Of a stretch of DNA of 54,276 nucleotides, positions 28,267 through 37,215 are shown in pieces. Position 1 is the stretch's first letter, and each line of letters starts with the position of its first letter. The position numbers were made by a program, and so were the translations under genes. The notes below the pieces were generated by a model. That model searched no databases and had not been told where the DNA came from. It was given only the letters and a program-made list of their open reading frames with translations. This stretch comes from an uncultured Gammaproteobacteria bacterium (GTDB lineage: Bacteria > Pseudomonadota > Gammaproteobacteria > Pseudomonadales > Azotimanducaceae), in the NCBI GenBank assembly GCA_913043815.1, contig CAJWNY010000010.1, positions 1 through 54,276 of the forward strand, read 5' to 3'.

Positions 28267-29610
28267 ATGACAGAAAAGCACATAGCAGAAAATCTCAGTT
28301 CAAATCGCGCCACTACCAAAGCTCACTGGATGCCGTTTACTGCAAACCGTCAGTTCCATAAAGATCCACGCATTATTGTGGCTGCTGACAACTGCCACTT
28401 CATTAGCGACGATGGAAGGCGCGTATTTGATTCGTTATCTGGACTATGGTGCTGTGGTTATGGCCACAATCGACCTGAGATCACTGCAGCGGTTACCGAG
28501 CAACTCGCCACATTGGATTACGCGCCAGCATTTCAATATACCCACCCGGGCGCCACGACCTTGGCAAACCGACTAACCGACATGGCGCCAGGCAACCTCA
28601 ACCACGCGATATTCACCAATTCGGGCTCGGAGTGCGCAGATACTGCGTTGAAGTTAGCGCGGGCATATTGGCGGTTAAAAGGTCAGCCAAGCAAAACGCG
28701 CTTTATTGGCAGAATGAAGGGTTATCACGGCGTGAACTTTGCTGGCACTAGTCTTGGCGGAATTGGTGCTAACAGAAAACTATTTGGCCAACTAGGTGAA
28801 GCCGACCACCTGCCCCACACGTTGCAACCGGAATTTGCTTTCACCAAAGGCCAAGCTGAACATGGCGCGGAACTGGCCGATCACCTACAGCAGTTGATTA
28901 CGCTGCATGACGCTTCAAACATCGCCGCTGTGATTATTGAACCTATGTCTGGCTCTGCTGGCGTTATTGTGCCACCCGAAGGCTATCTGCAACGGTTAAA
29001 AAACATTTGTGACGAGCACGATATTTTGCTCATATTCGACGAAGTCATTACCGGGTTTGCCCGCACAGGAGAACGCTTCGGTGCTGACACGTTTGGAGTG
29101 ATCCCAGATATTATGACTGTGGCCAAGGGTTTAACTAACGGCGTTATCCCTATGGGCGCAGTACTGAGTTCTGCGCCTATTTATGAAGCCTTCATGGCGA
29201 TTGAGACTCCCGAGCATATGGTAGAATTGCCACACGGCTATACCTATTCTGCTCATCCTGTTGCCTGCGCCGCAGCCAACGCAGCATTAAATGTGTTTGA
29301 AAACGACAACATGGTCCAGCGTTCCAAAGCCTTAGCACCGGTATTGGAAGAAACGCTGCATAGCCTTCGAGGCACCAGTCACATTACTGATATTCGTAAT
29401 TTCGGCATGGCAGGCGCCATCCAACTGGCTCCCAGAGACAACGACCCAACTATTCGACCCTTTGAAGTTGGCGTGCGGTGCTGGGAAATGGGCGTGTACG
29501 TTAGATGGGGCGGCGACACCTTACAATTTGGACCAGCATTCACCGCCTCAGTAGAGGACATAAAATCTATAGCGAGCGTTGTCGGTGAAGCGTTAGAACA
29601 TACCAACTAA
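28267..29610 (+). CDS. Class III aminotransferase, beta-alanine/omega-amino acid:pyruvate type
   Basis: This 447-residue PLP enzyme has the class III signature with D258 in IFDEVITGF and the Schiff-base lysine K287 in TVAKGLTNG. The stretches LWCCGYGHNRPEI, YAPAFQ, NSGSECADTALK and DHLPHT closely follow omega-amino acid:pyruvate transaminases. It probably transfers the amino group of beta-alanine or another omega-amino acid to pyruvate. The protein starts 34 bases after the GST gene, so the two are probably co-transcribed. Length is normal for the family. Confidence 0.9.
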   Translation: MTEKHIAENLSSNRATTKAHWMPFTANRQFHKDPRIIVAADNCHFISDDGRRVFDSLSGLWCCGYGHNRPEITAAVTEQLATLDYAPAFQYTHPGATTLANRLTDMAPGNLNHAIFTNSGSECADTALKLARAYWRLKGQPSKTRFIGRMKGYHGVNFAGTSLGGIGANRKLFGQLGEADHLPHTLQPEFAFTKGQAEHGAELADHLQQLITLHDASNIAAVIIEPMSGSAGVIVPPEGYLQRLKNICDEHDILLIFDEVITGFARTGERFGADTFGVIPDIMTVAKGLTNGVIPMGAVLSSAPIYEAFMAIETPEHMVELPHGYTYSAHPVACAAANAALNVFENDNMVQRSKALAPVLEETLHSLRGTSHITDIRNFGMAGAIQLAPRDNDPTIRPFEVGVRCWEMGVYVRWGGDTLQFGPAFTASVEDIKSIASVVGEALEHTN

Positions 29611-29874
29611 TATTGCACAGGACTCTACGAATCCGACCAACAAACAATATCTTCGCTCAGTGGTCTACCATCGTACGGGGAGATTTGGGCGCCTACAGAC
29701 GCAATACGCCAGCGCAAAATTCGCTCTCCACAGATAAATTAACCCTGTTCAAGGTTAGCTCGACCAGCGTAACATCCACAATAGAGCATGTATTAAATCA
29801 AACTGATTAACCTTAACCGCAGCCAAGCAAATCCTTGCCCATAGGCAGGCGGTCAAACTTAGGAACTTCCTGAT

Positions 29875-30774
29875 ATGCGTTTTTTAATTATTCTCGCTGC
29901 TTCAATTATTTTTGGTGCTTGCAGCCAACCCGAAGTTAACCAAACACTTACCGCAGAAGTTATGCCAATGGCAGGGTCCACGACAATTGCTACTAATGAG
30001 CTGTCAGCAATCTTGGCAGCACAACCCGAAGCAGTACAGGATCGATACGTTTATCGGCACCCTGAGGAAACGCTAAATTTCTTTGGCATAAAACCGGGTA
30101 TGACGGTTGTGGAAGTACTCCCAGGCGGTGGTTGGTACAGCAAACTATTATTACCTCACCTCGGCACAGAAGGCCAATTAGTTGGTGCAAACTACCCGCG
30201 CGACATCTGGCCTTTGTTTGGTTTCTTCAGCGAAGAGCGAATTGCCAAGCTGGCGACGTGGACAACTGACTGGCCAGCAGGAGCTCAGGAATGGCGCAGC
30301 GACAACTCGGCATCTGTCTCTGCCTTTGAATTCGGCAAAGCGTCAGAAAGCCTGAGAGGTACCGCCGACGCGGTATTGTTCTTTCGTGCGCTGCACAACT
30401 TGGCGCGATTCGAAAACCAAGGCGAATTTTTAACTACCGCAATTGCTGACAGTTATAACGTATTAAAGCCCGGCGGCATTGCTGGGGTCGTTCAACACCA
30501 TGCACCAGACAGCGCAAGTGACGAGTGGGCTGACGGCTCTCGAGGTTACCTGAAGAAGGCTTTTGTCATTACCAAAATGCAAGCGGCTGGCTTTGAGTTT
30601 TTAGCAAGCTCTGATGTCAATGCCAACAGCAAGGATGAACCTACCGTTGAAGACGTCGTTTGGCGTCTACCACCAACATTACGAGGCGCTAAGGATGACG
30701 CGGAACAGGCAGCAAAAATGCTGGCCATCGGAGAATCTAACCGCATGACTCTAAAGTTTAGAAAACCACTATAA
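29875..30774 (+). CDS. Class I SAM-dependent methyltransferase-fold lipoprotein (COG4798-like)
   Basis: The 299-residue product begins with a lipoprotein-like signal ending FGAC (Cys16) and would then be exported and lipidated. The rest matches the methyltransferase fold: TVVEVLPGGGWYSKLLLPHL near 75-95 is a modified SAM motif I, followed by ALHNLARF and VLKPGGIAGVVQHH. An exported protein would not meet SAM in the periplasm, so the true substrate or location is unclear. The region 29611-29874 before it shows no gene. It precedes modB by 112 bases on the same strand. Confidence 0.8.
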   Translation: MRFLIILAASIIFGACSQPEVNQTLTAEVMPMAGSTTIATNELSAILAAQPEAVQDRYVYRHPEETLNFFGIKPGMTVVEVLPGGGWYSKLLLPHLGTEGQLVGANYPRDIWPLFGFFSEERIAKLATWTTDWPAGAQEWRSDNSASVSAFEFGKASESLRGTADAVLFFRALHNLARFENQGEFLTTAIADSYNVLKPGGIAGVVQHHAPDSASDEWADGSRGYLKKAFVITKMQAAGFEFLASSDVNANSKDEPTVEDVVWRLPPTLRGAKDDAEQAAKMLAIGESNRMTLKFRKPL

Positions 30775-30886
30775 ACTGAGCGAGGCGATAAATTAGCGAG
30801 GGCGCTGGCGAATTGTTATAGGCCAATGCCCTTTCATCAACTAAACGCCTCACTGTCGATTTAACAGGACCTATCGGACAACCTCT

Positions 30887-31555
30887 GTGGAACTCACAGC
30901 CATCTGGCTCACTCTTAAACTGGCGTCTATCACCACACTGATTTTGCTGATTTTAGCTACTCCACTTGCTTGGTGGTTGGCCCACAGCACTAACAAAATA
31001 AGGCCTGCTGTTGAGGCCATAACAGCAATGCCGCTAGTTATGCCGCCAACTGTTATCGGCTTTTACCTTCTGCTGCTGTTCAGTCCAGAAAACCCTGTCG
31101 GTCAATTTTGGTTACAAATCACCGGCGACACTCTGACCTTTTCTTTTTCTGGGCTAGTTGTTGCATCCCTTATTTATTCTCTGCCTTTTATGGTGCAACC
31201 GTTGATGAATACTTTTGCTCAGGTAGGAAAAGGGCCGATTGAAGTTGCTTACACTTTGGGCGCTAAACCTTGGGATACTTTTTGTAACGTGATTTTACCA
31301 CTCTCGTTAAGAGGGTATCTCACTGCCTCGGTACTGACTTTTGCGCATACCATTGGCGAATTCGGTGTTGTATTAATGGTCGGCGGTAACATTCCAGGTG
31401 AGACGCGTCTCGTCTCCATTGCCATTTATGAAGAAGTAGAAACACTCAATTATGCACAGGCACACCTGCTCTCAGGTATTCTAGTTGCATTCTCGTTTAT
31501 CGTCTTATTACTGGTTTACACCACCAACAGACGCGCTGCAATGCGCCTGCTATGA
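30887..31555 (+). CDS. modB: Molybdate ABC transporter permease ModB
   Basis: The 222-residue protein has five to six membrane segments, the MPLVMPPTVIGFYLLLL segment typical of ModB, and a permease EAA-type loop with YTLGAKPWDTFCNVILPL (about 122-139) that docks the ATPase. The start is a GTG at 30887 giving the usual MEL N-terminus, with little ribosome-binding sequence. modC begins one base after its TGA stop, so translation is closely coupled. The partner binding protein ModA is encoded at 6369, not here. Confidence 0.92.
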   Translation: MELTAIWLTLKLASITTLILLILATPLAWWLAHSTNKIRPAVEAITAMPLVMPPTVIGFYLLLLFSPENPVGQFWLQITGDTLTFSFSGLVVASLIYSLPFMVQPLMNTFAQVGKGPIEVAYTLGAKPWDTFCNVILPLSLRGYLTASVLTFAHTIGEFGVVLMVGGNIPGETRLVSIAIYEEVETLNYAQAHLLSGILVAFSFIVLLLVYTTNRRAAMRLL

Positions 31556-31556
31556 C

Positions 31557-32645
31557 ATGTTAGAACTCAACGTTAATTTAGTACGAGATAAATTTGAGCT
31601 TGATATCGCCACTACCGTGGCTGCTGGCGTGACAGCGATTTATGGTCCAAGCGGTAGCGGCAAGACCAGCTTACTCAAAGTAATAGCGGGCCTAGCGCCC
31701 GCCGAGGGCAGGATCGTTTTTCAAGGCGACACATGGCTAGACGCGACTCAGCGAGTACCCCCTTACCAAAGACCGATAGGCTTACTGTTTCAAGAAGACC
31801 GGTTGTTCGCGCACCTAAATGTATTAGGCAATCTTAACTTTGCACTGCAACGCGCATCGAACAGAAAATCAGCACGAGTCGTCAAAACCGCAAAGACAAT
31901 TCCTCTAGAAGCGGTAGTAGACATATTTGAATTAGACACATTGTTGGAGCGCAGTGTCACCAACTTATCTGGAGGCGAGCGCCGCAGAGTGGCAGTGGCC
32001 CGTACACTGCTTACCCAACCGCAACTGCTGCTGTTGGACGAACCATTAAACGGCTTGGATGAGGCAAGGAAAAGAGAAATAATACCCTATTTGCATGCAC
32101 TTTCTAACGAATTTGAAACACCAACACTGTACGTTAGCCACCAGCTAGAGGAGGTCACGCAACTGTGTCAAAATATACTGGTCATCGACGGCGGAAAAAA
32201 ATGCTTTCAAGGCTCAATACACGAAGGCGTAAACTACGTAGAAACACAGCTTAGCAATTTAATGACGACTGACCTTTCGTTTTTGACTGGCAAAGTCATC
32301 GGACAGGATACAACCTATAATTTGACACTATTAGAGGTTGCCGACCAAAAGGTGCAAATCCCCAAAGCCCAATACAGAGATGTGCGTGTTGGCGAACAAG
32401 TTACGCTGAATATAAAACCCGGAGATGTAGCCCTCGCGACAGCTAAACCCAATGGAATCAGTATTCGCAATATTTTGCAGGGTACTATTGAAAATATCGC
32501 AACGACAGAGAGGTTTGCCGATATCACCTTAGCCGTTGGCGACCAAGCTCTACGCTCACGTATCACGCTCGCAGCCGCCAATGAACTTAAGCTAATTCCT
32601 GGTATGACAATTTACGCACTGCTCAAGAGTAGCGGCTTAAGCTAG
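31557..32645 (+). CDS. modC: Molybdate ABC transporter ATP-binding protein ModC
   Basis: This 362-residue ATPase has Walker A GPSGSGKT (about 31-38), a Q-loop in LLFQEDRLFAHL, the ABC signature LSGGE near 135, Walker B LLLLDEP and the switch histidine in YVSHQ. A C-terminal molybdate-binding (MOP/TOBE) domain from about residue 290 supports the ModC assignment. The ATG at 31557 lies one base after the modB stop; longer in-frame starts inside modB are not needed. It ends in a convergent gap with the carotenoid oxygenase. A palindrome TGGCGCCA is seen there but no clear terminator. Confidence 0.92.
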   Translation: MLELNVNLVRDKFELDIATTVAAGVTAIYGPSGSGKTSLLKVIAGLAPAEGRIVFQGDTWLDATQRVPPYQRPIGLLFQEDRLFAHLNVLGNLNFALQRASNRKSARVVKTAKTIPLEAVVDIFELDTLLERSVTNLSGGERRRVAVARTLLTQPQLLLLDEPLNGLDEARKREIIPYLHALSNEFETPTLYVSHQLEEVTQLCQNILVIDGGKKCFQGSIHEGVNYVETQLSNLMTTDLSFLTGKVIGQDTTYNLTLLEVADQKVQIPKAQYRDVRVGEQVTLNIKPGDVALATAKPNGISIRNILQGTIENIATTERFADITLAVGDQALRSRITLAAANELKLIPGMTIYALLKSSGLS

Positions 32646-32719
32646 ACAAAAATGGCGCCATATTGTGGCAGCATTCAACAAGAAAACCTCAGTTAGCTTG
32701 TCCCGCTATACGCCAACTA

Positions 32720-34129
32720 CTAGTCTGAATTACGCCAGTTGCCATGAAATCCGTAAGGGATACGGTGATCCAGATAGGCTTTAGCGAGAGGGCCAGCGGC
32801 AACGTTTTGCGCGTCCATAATGGCTAAGTGACTGGCGTCTCTATTTGCATCGTAAACGTGTGCCAACAAAAACCCTTCACCCTCGCTAGCAGTACTAGAA
32901 GCCGGCACAAAAATTGGCTCGCCGGTTGCACAACCCTCTCCCACATCATACAAATCTAGGGCGTTAGTCTTGTGGTCTACCGCACCAATAACATTAAAGC
33001 CGCCTACTTTTTCCGGCGGTTGAGTATCGCCTGCAAAATAGCCGTAGCGATAGTTCATGCCAGTCAGACGCTCATCAAAACGAGGAAATTCACAAACAAT
33101 GTCATGCAATTGCTCAGACTGAAACTCATCGCTTTCCCTGTCTAAATCGAAGGTCCAGCGCACCATTTTCGCCAAAGCCTTCTTTGGATCTCCACGGCTA
33201 CCATCTACTAACGGAAACAATGGTGCTTCTGGATACTCACAAACATCACTAATGATCTTGCTACCCTGAGTATAAGTATTCATAGGGTGAAATACGTAAC
33301 TGGGAGCACCATGGAACCAGCGTAAATCTTTGACTGAGCCTGTTCTGGGCATAACGCCGATATGTACACCCTTCTCTGGCTCCCAAGCGTAAACCGGACC
33401 GCCTGCGAAAGCACGCTCAAGTGATCCAGTAAGCGGCATGATCGGAAACAGAATATGCTCTTTTGTCACCATAAAATCGTGCACCATAGATGCGTAAGGT
33501 GCGACAAATGACTCAGAGCGAGAGACCAACCCATTCGCGTCTACAACACTGAAAGTCATGTGTTCTGAGATTTTACCGTCGGCGTTGTAACCAAAGAAAA
33601 ACATTTCCCCAGTTTCTTTATCTATTTTGGGATGAGCGGTCATTGGTCCGAGCAACTTGCCACCAAAGGTGTGTACACCTTTGGTTTGCAATGTGTTGGG
33701 GTCTAGCTCCATAGGCGCATGAGCCTCTTCCAACACTAAAAGCTTACCGCCGTGCCAAATTATGTTGGTATTGGCGACGCCGTCGGTTTGCATACCCTGA
33801 ACACTTTCATCGACGTCCATAGGGTTAAAACTGCTAAAGAGTGCGCGCCCGGCAGTTCGTTCTTTCTCAAAGCGTTGGGTTCGCACCCAGCGATTACGAT
33901 AACTAACTCGGCCATCCTCGACACGTAGGGCGTGGACCATGCCATCACCACCGAACATATGATACGCGCCTCTGGGGGCGTACTGAGCATTTGGACCGTT
34001 ACGGTAGAAAGTACCCTTGAGTTGCTTAGGCACTTCGCCGTCAATGATTAAATCATGAACATCGGATTCCATTTGTAAAGGCGCAAAACCACCACGCAAA
34101 TTGGGGTGATTAGGGAATAATTGAGCCAT
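32720..34129 (-). CDS. Carotenoid oxygenase family (RPE65/lignostilbene dioxygenase type)
   Basis: The 469-residue protein has the four iron-ligand histidines of the family in TAHPK, VHDFM, FHGAPSYVFHP and, near the C-terminus, IPYGFHGNW. It also has the N-terminal GTFYRNGPNAQY segment and GGDGMVHAL. Members cleave carotenoids, apocarotenoids or stilbenes with molecular oxygen. The frame is open to 34228, but an ATG at 34129 preceded by AGGAA starts just before conserved sequence and avoids overlapping exonuclease III, so it is chosen. The gap to exonuclease III is 44 bases on the same strand. Confidence 0.9.
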   Translation of the reverse strand: MAQLFPNHPNLRGGFAPLQMESDVHDLIIDGEVPKQLKGTFYRNGPNAQYAPRGAYHMFGGDGMVHALRVEDGRVSYRNRWVRTQRFEKERTAGRALFSSFNPMDVDESVQGMQTDGVANTNIIWHGGKLLVLEEAHAPMELDPNTLQTKGVHTFGGKLLGPMTAHPKIDKETGEMFFFGYNADGKISEHMTFSVVDANGLVSRSESFVAPYASMVHDFMVTKEHILFPIMPLTGSLERAFAGGPVYAWEPEKGVHIGVMPRTGSVKDLRWFHGAPSYVFHPMNTYTQGSKIISDVCEYPEAPLFPLVDGSRGDPKKALAKMVRWTFDLDRESDEFQSEQLHDIVCEFPRFDERLTGMNYRYGYFAGDTQPPEKVGGFNVIGAVDHKTNALDLYDVGEGCATGEPIFVPASSTASEGEGFLLAHVYDANRDASHLAIMDAQNVAAGPLAKAYLDHRIPYGFHGNWRNSD

Positions 34130-34173
34130 CCGTTTGTTCCTATTCTTTTGTACCGTTACACTCGCCGGTTTAC

Positions 34174-34944
34174 TTAGACTAAGTCTATACCCACCGGACA
34201 GTGGTCGGAGCCTAAAACATGAGGCCAAATAAAGGCCTCTTTAACCCTGCGCATTCCGGAACGTGAGGCAAATACATAGTCTATGCGCCACCCCACATTA
34301 TCTTCGCGCGCACCGCCAGATTGGCGCCACCATGAATAATGATCTGGTTCATCTAAGTGGGTTGCTCTAAATGTATCTACCCAACCATACTCCTGCCAAC
34401 GAGTGAGTTCGTCACGCTCAATAGGTAAAAATCCACTGGCCTTTTTATTGGTCTTTGGTCGCGCCAAATCAATTTCTTCGTGGGCTGTATTGTAGTCACC
34501 CACTACATATACAGGACCTCGCTTGCGCAGCACTTCAATGCGATCGAACACTGCTTTATAAAAATTAATTTTATAAGCCACTCGGGAATTATCACGATCT
34601 TTTCCACTGCCGTTAGGGAAGTACACGCACGCCACCGCCATCCGGCCATAGTGTGCAATGACAAGCCTCCCTTCGTCATCGAAGCGGTCCTCACCCAGAC
34701 TAGTCTCAATACGGCTAGGTTTGATTTTACTGTAAATAGCCACCCCGCTATAGCCGGGACGTTTCGCCGGTGCAAAGCATACGTGCCAATTTGCGGGGGC
34801 CAAAACATTAGGCGGTAACTGCTCTGGAAAAGCACGAACTTCCTGTAACGCAACAACGTCAGCTTTTGAAGATTCTAAAAAATCCAGAAACCCGCGCTTT
34901 GCGCATGCACGAAGCCCATTCACGTTCCAACTAACAATTCTCAT
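34174..34944 (-). CDS. xth: Exodeoxyribonuclease III
   Basis: The 256-residue protein starts with MRIVSWNVNG and has all the Xth/AP endonuclease active-site segments: Asn7, the metal glutamate in ALQEVRA, GDYNTAHEEID, and the final GSDHCPVG with the catalytic Asp-His pair. It repairs abasic sites and trims 3' ends. A GTG four codons upstream at 34956 is in frame, but ATG 34944 matches the family N-terminus. It is the only clear DNA-repair gene of the window and sits upstream of the carotenoid oxygenase on the same strand, possibly sharing a transcript. Confidence 0.93.
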   Translation of the reverse strand: MRIVSWNVNGLRACAKRGFLDFLESSKADVVALQEVRAFPEQLPPNVLAPANWHVCFAPAKRPGYSGVAIYSKIKPSRIETSLGEDRFDDEGRLVIAHYGRMAVACVYFPNGSGKDRDNSRVAYKINFYKAVFDRIEVLRKRGPVYVVGDYNTAHEEIDLARPKTNKKASGFLPIERDELTRWQEYGWVDTFRATHLDEPDHYSWWRQSGGAREDNVGWRIDYVFASRSGMRRVKEAFIWPHVLGSDHCPVGIDLV

Positions 34945-35094
34945 TTTTCTAACCACATGAATTAGCTTGCATCTCAGTATTAAATAGAAACATCTTTACC
35001 ATAGCCCGGAAATAAAAATGCAGGCGAGCGATGGTGTCAAAGCAGACCACCTGAATTTTTTAAAAAGAGATTTTTTGTGGCCTATTATCCATCT

Positions 35095-35775
35095 CTAGCG
35101 GCGCAAAAGTAATGCGGCCCAACGAGTAAGGTTGAGCACATCTGCCAACGCCGCAGCAACATAAGTAAAAGCCGCGGCACGTAAAATCTTAGCAACAACC
35201 TGCTCTTGATTAGAGCCCAAGTAAGAGCCAGCCTTCAAGACCGGTAGCGCTTTACCAAAACTTGCATCCCACTCTATCGGCAACGTTACAAGATGAACCA
35301 TCATACGAATCAGGAGGCCGCCAAGACCGCAGGCAGCAAGCACCCAAAACGGCACTGGGTGACGGGTTACCAAAGCAAAAATAGGCGCAGCCCAAATAGC
35401 CCCAGCACTGAATCGTGCAACCTTGTCGGCAATAGGCACCAGCTTGGTTCTTATCACCAACCGCGGATCATTTTGATGATCTTGCATTGCATGGCCCACT
35501 TCATGGGCGGCAATGGCAACTGCCGTTAAAGAACGACCAGAAAAATTGGCTTCGCTCAATCGCACACGCTTATCCACTGGGTCATAGTGATCACCGATTG
35601 CCGTGGTCTCTACCTTTACCGATTCAAGACCAAACCGGTCCACTAGGTGCTGAGCTAATTCACCGCCCGTACCTGGCATGCCTTCTAAATCCTTTGAGTA
35701 GGCATTCATTACCCAACGTACCCACAAGCTTGGTGCAAACACTACAACAACGAGTATTAAAACAAGCACGATCAT
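35095..35775 (-). CDS. Zinc metallopeptidase, YugP type
   Basis: This 226-residue membrane protein starts with a hydrophobic segment (about 1-18), then has the DHYDP motif near 62-66 and the zinc motif H91-E-V-G-H95, with further hydrophobic segments near 115-155 and 195-215. This is the layout of the Zn_peptidase_2 (YugP) family, whose role is still poorly known; membrane-protein quality control is often suggested. It stands alone between the HpaI-type aldolase and exonuclease III on the same strand, with about 43 and 150 bases on either side. Confidence 0.9.
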   Translation of the reverse strand: MIVLVLILVVVVFAPSLWVRWVMNAYSKDLEGMPGTGGELAQHLVDRFGLESVKVETTAIGDHYDPVDKRVRLSEANFSGRSLTAVAIAAHEVGHAMQDHQNDPRLVIRTKLVPIADKVARFSAGAIWAAPIFALVTRHPVPFWVLAACGLGGLLIRMMVHLVTLPIEWDASFGKALPVLKAGSYLGSNQEQVVAKILRAAAFTYVAAALADVLNLTRWAALLLRR

Positions 35776-35818
35776 CAGCTACTTACCCATCAACATAAAA
35801 TAAATGGATCTAAACAGG

Positions 35819-36610
35819 TTAATAGCCTGCGCCTTCACGTTTTGTCTCGGCGATACCCCGGGCCGCTGCTAACTCTTTAGCGGCATTTTTCGTCATGTGC
35901 CCAGAATCACTACCCAAAGTGACAAAGTTAAACCCCAATTCCAAATACTTTTGGGTATATTCGATGCCGCCAGTATGAATGCCCGCCGCAATACCGTGGG
36001 CCTTACACTTGGCCAACAACGATTTAACCATTGCCAGGTGCTCGGGCTGAGGTTGATCTCCCATAGCGGGCAACCCCATAGACAAAGCCAGATCTGCGGG
36101 ACCAATGTAAACACCGTTAAGCCCCGGTGTAGACATTATTTCATCTGCATTGGCTATGCCTTCAGCAGTCTCAATCATGGCAATGCAAGCTATTTGGTCG
36201 TTGGCTTCAACGGCATATCCACGCCCAGCGTAAAGCGCAGCACGAATAGGTCCAAAGGAGCGGTTGCCTAAGGGTGGGTAACGACAGGCGCGCACCGCAA
36301 GCTCTGCTTCCTCACGGTTGTTCACCATTGGCACGATGACCCCATACGCACCAGCATCCAGTACTTTCATAATTTCATAGGGTTCATTCCAAGGCACCCT
36401 CACAATAGGTGTGGCGTCAGAGTTGGAAATGGCAGGCAGCATATCTCTCACATCGGCGTAATCAATAAGCCCATGTTGCATATCAATGCAAACCCAATCG
36501 AAACCTAATTTCGACATAACTTCGGCCGAATAAGCGTTTGCAAGGCTTAACCAGCAGCCAATAGTTTGTTCATCCTTTGCCCACGCGGACATTGCTTTAT
36601 TTTCTCTCAT
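35819..36610 (-). CDS. HpcH/HpaI-family aldolase/citrate lyase
   Basis: The 263-residue TIM-barrel protein has the HpaI markers: CIDMQHGLIDY (catalytic His and Asp), the metal-binding glutamate in IETAEGIAN and aspartate in YIGPADLALSMG. HpaI enzymes split 4-hydroxy-2-oxo acids into pyruvate and an aldehyde. A longer GTG start at 36643 is in frame, but ATG 36610 has AAGGGG at 5 bases and is preferred. It is divergent from the small unknown gene at 36804. The extradiol-like protein at 38121 is close enough to suggest an aromatic meta-cleavage type pathway, but this is only inference. Confidence 0.88.
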   Translation of the reverse strand: MRENKAMSAWAKDEQTIGCWLSLANAYSAEVMSKLGFDWVCIDMQHGLIDYADVRDMLPAISNSDATPIVRVPWNEPYEIMKVLDAGAYGVIVPMVNNREEAELAVRACRYPPLGNRSFGPIRAALYAGRGYAVEANDQIACIAMIETAEGIANADEIMSTPGLNGVYIGPADLALSMGLPAMGDQPQPEHLAMVKSLLAKCKAHGIAAGIHTGGIEYTQKYLELGFNFVTLGSDSGHMTKNAAKELAAARGIAETKREGAGY

Positions 36611-36693
36611 ACTTTCCCCTTCAAAATATTTTCCCTCGAACACCTTACGTTATTTCTAGACAAAAATTCCATCAGATAACGCAATAGACCGAG

Positions 36694-36706
36694 TTGTTGA
36701 CAACAA
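36694..36706. promoter_or_regulatory. 13-bp palindrome overlapping a possible -35 element
   Basis: TTGTTG-A-CAACAA is a perfect 6+1+6 inverted repeat in the divergent gap between the HpaI-type aldolase and the small unknown gene. A consensus -35 hexamer TTGACA (36697-36702) lies inside it on the plus strand; the matching -10 is weak (TATTTA at 36719-36724, 16-base spacing). An operator blocking this promoter is plausible. Confidence 0.45.
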
Positions 36707-36803
36707 ATATCTGACTAATATTTAGACCCATCTAGTAACATTGAACAATACGACGGGTGCTCCACGCCCAAAAAAACTAAAAGCCGAAAACTCGAATAAA
36801 ACT

Positions 36804-37124
36804 ATGACGACACTAAACCAACAATTTATCGATCTAAGTAATACCACCAGAGAGCTAATAGGTTTACTCGTCGAGACGGAAGAGAAATTTTGGCTCATGG
36901 TGTTACGTCGAGCAGTAGTAAAAGTAGACGCCCACGAACTTGCTGGGGCGACATTGATTTTGGGTTGTTATGGCGGGGTAGACACTTTTTCCGATTTGAT
37001 CATCGGCAAATCCCTTGAGGCTGAGGACCCGCTAAGCTTTCGGAATTTAAACGCCCGCCTCGACCACCTGCGCACCCAGACTTTTGAAGCTGCAAGATGC
37101 ATCGCAGCGCGACAAACTTGGTGA
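36804..37124 (+). CDS. Small uncharacterised protein, tentatively DUF6966-like
   Basis: This predicted 106-residue protein has a helical N-terminus, then EKFWLMVLRRA, the segment GCYGGVDTFSDLIIG near 52-66, and a helical C-terminus with RLDHLRTQTFEA. The glycine-rich YGG-x-x-(S/T)-F/L-x-D pattern recalls DUF6966, but the match is from memory and tentative. The frame is open to a TTG at 36741; ATG 36804 is chosen, although neither start has a clear ribosome-binding site. It is divergent from the aldolase and convergent with a crotonase. No function can be given. Confidence 0.55.
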   Translation: MTTLNQQFIDLSNTTRELIGLLVETEEKFWLMVLRRAVVKVDAHELAGATLILGCYGGVDTFSDLIIGKSLEAEDPLSFRNLNARLDHLRTQTFEAARCIAARQTW

Positions 37125-37215
37125 CCAGGCCGACCAGCAACAGAAGAGTAGGGGTATTAACAAGGCTCAAAGCTTCATATAGGGGCAGCCGCAACATGTC
37201 CCTTTCAAGTAATCG

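Noticed and set aside
29613-29810. 65-codon open frame after the aminotransferase
   Set aside because: TTG start inside the first bases after the aminotransferase, no ribosome-binding site, and no protein-like pattern; treated as non-coding.
32652-32664. TGGCGCCA palindrome after modC as a terminator
   Set aside because: An 8-base palindrome without loop or U-run cannot form a useful hairpin.
34130-34228. N-terminal extension of the carotenoid oxygenase
   Set aside because: It overlaps the exonuclease III gene, and the first conserved family residues come after the ATG at 34129.
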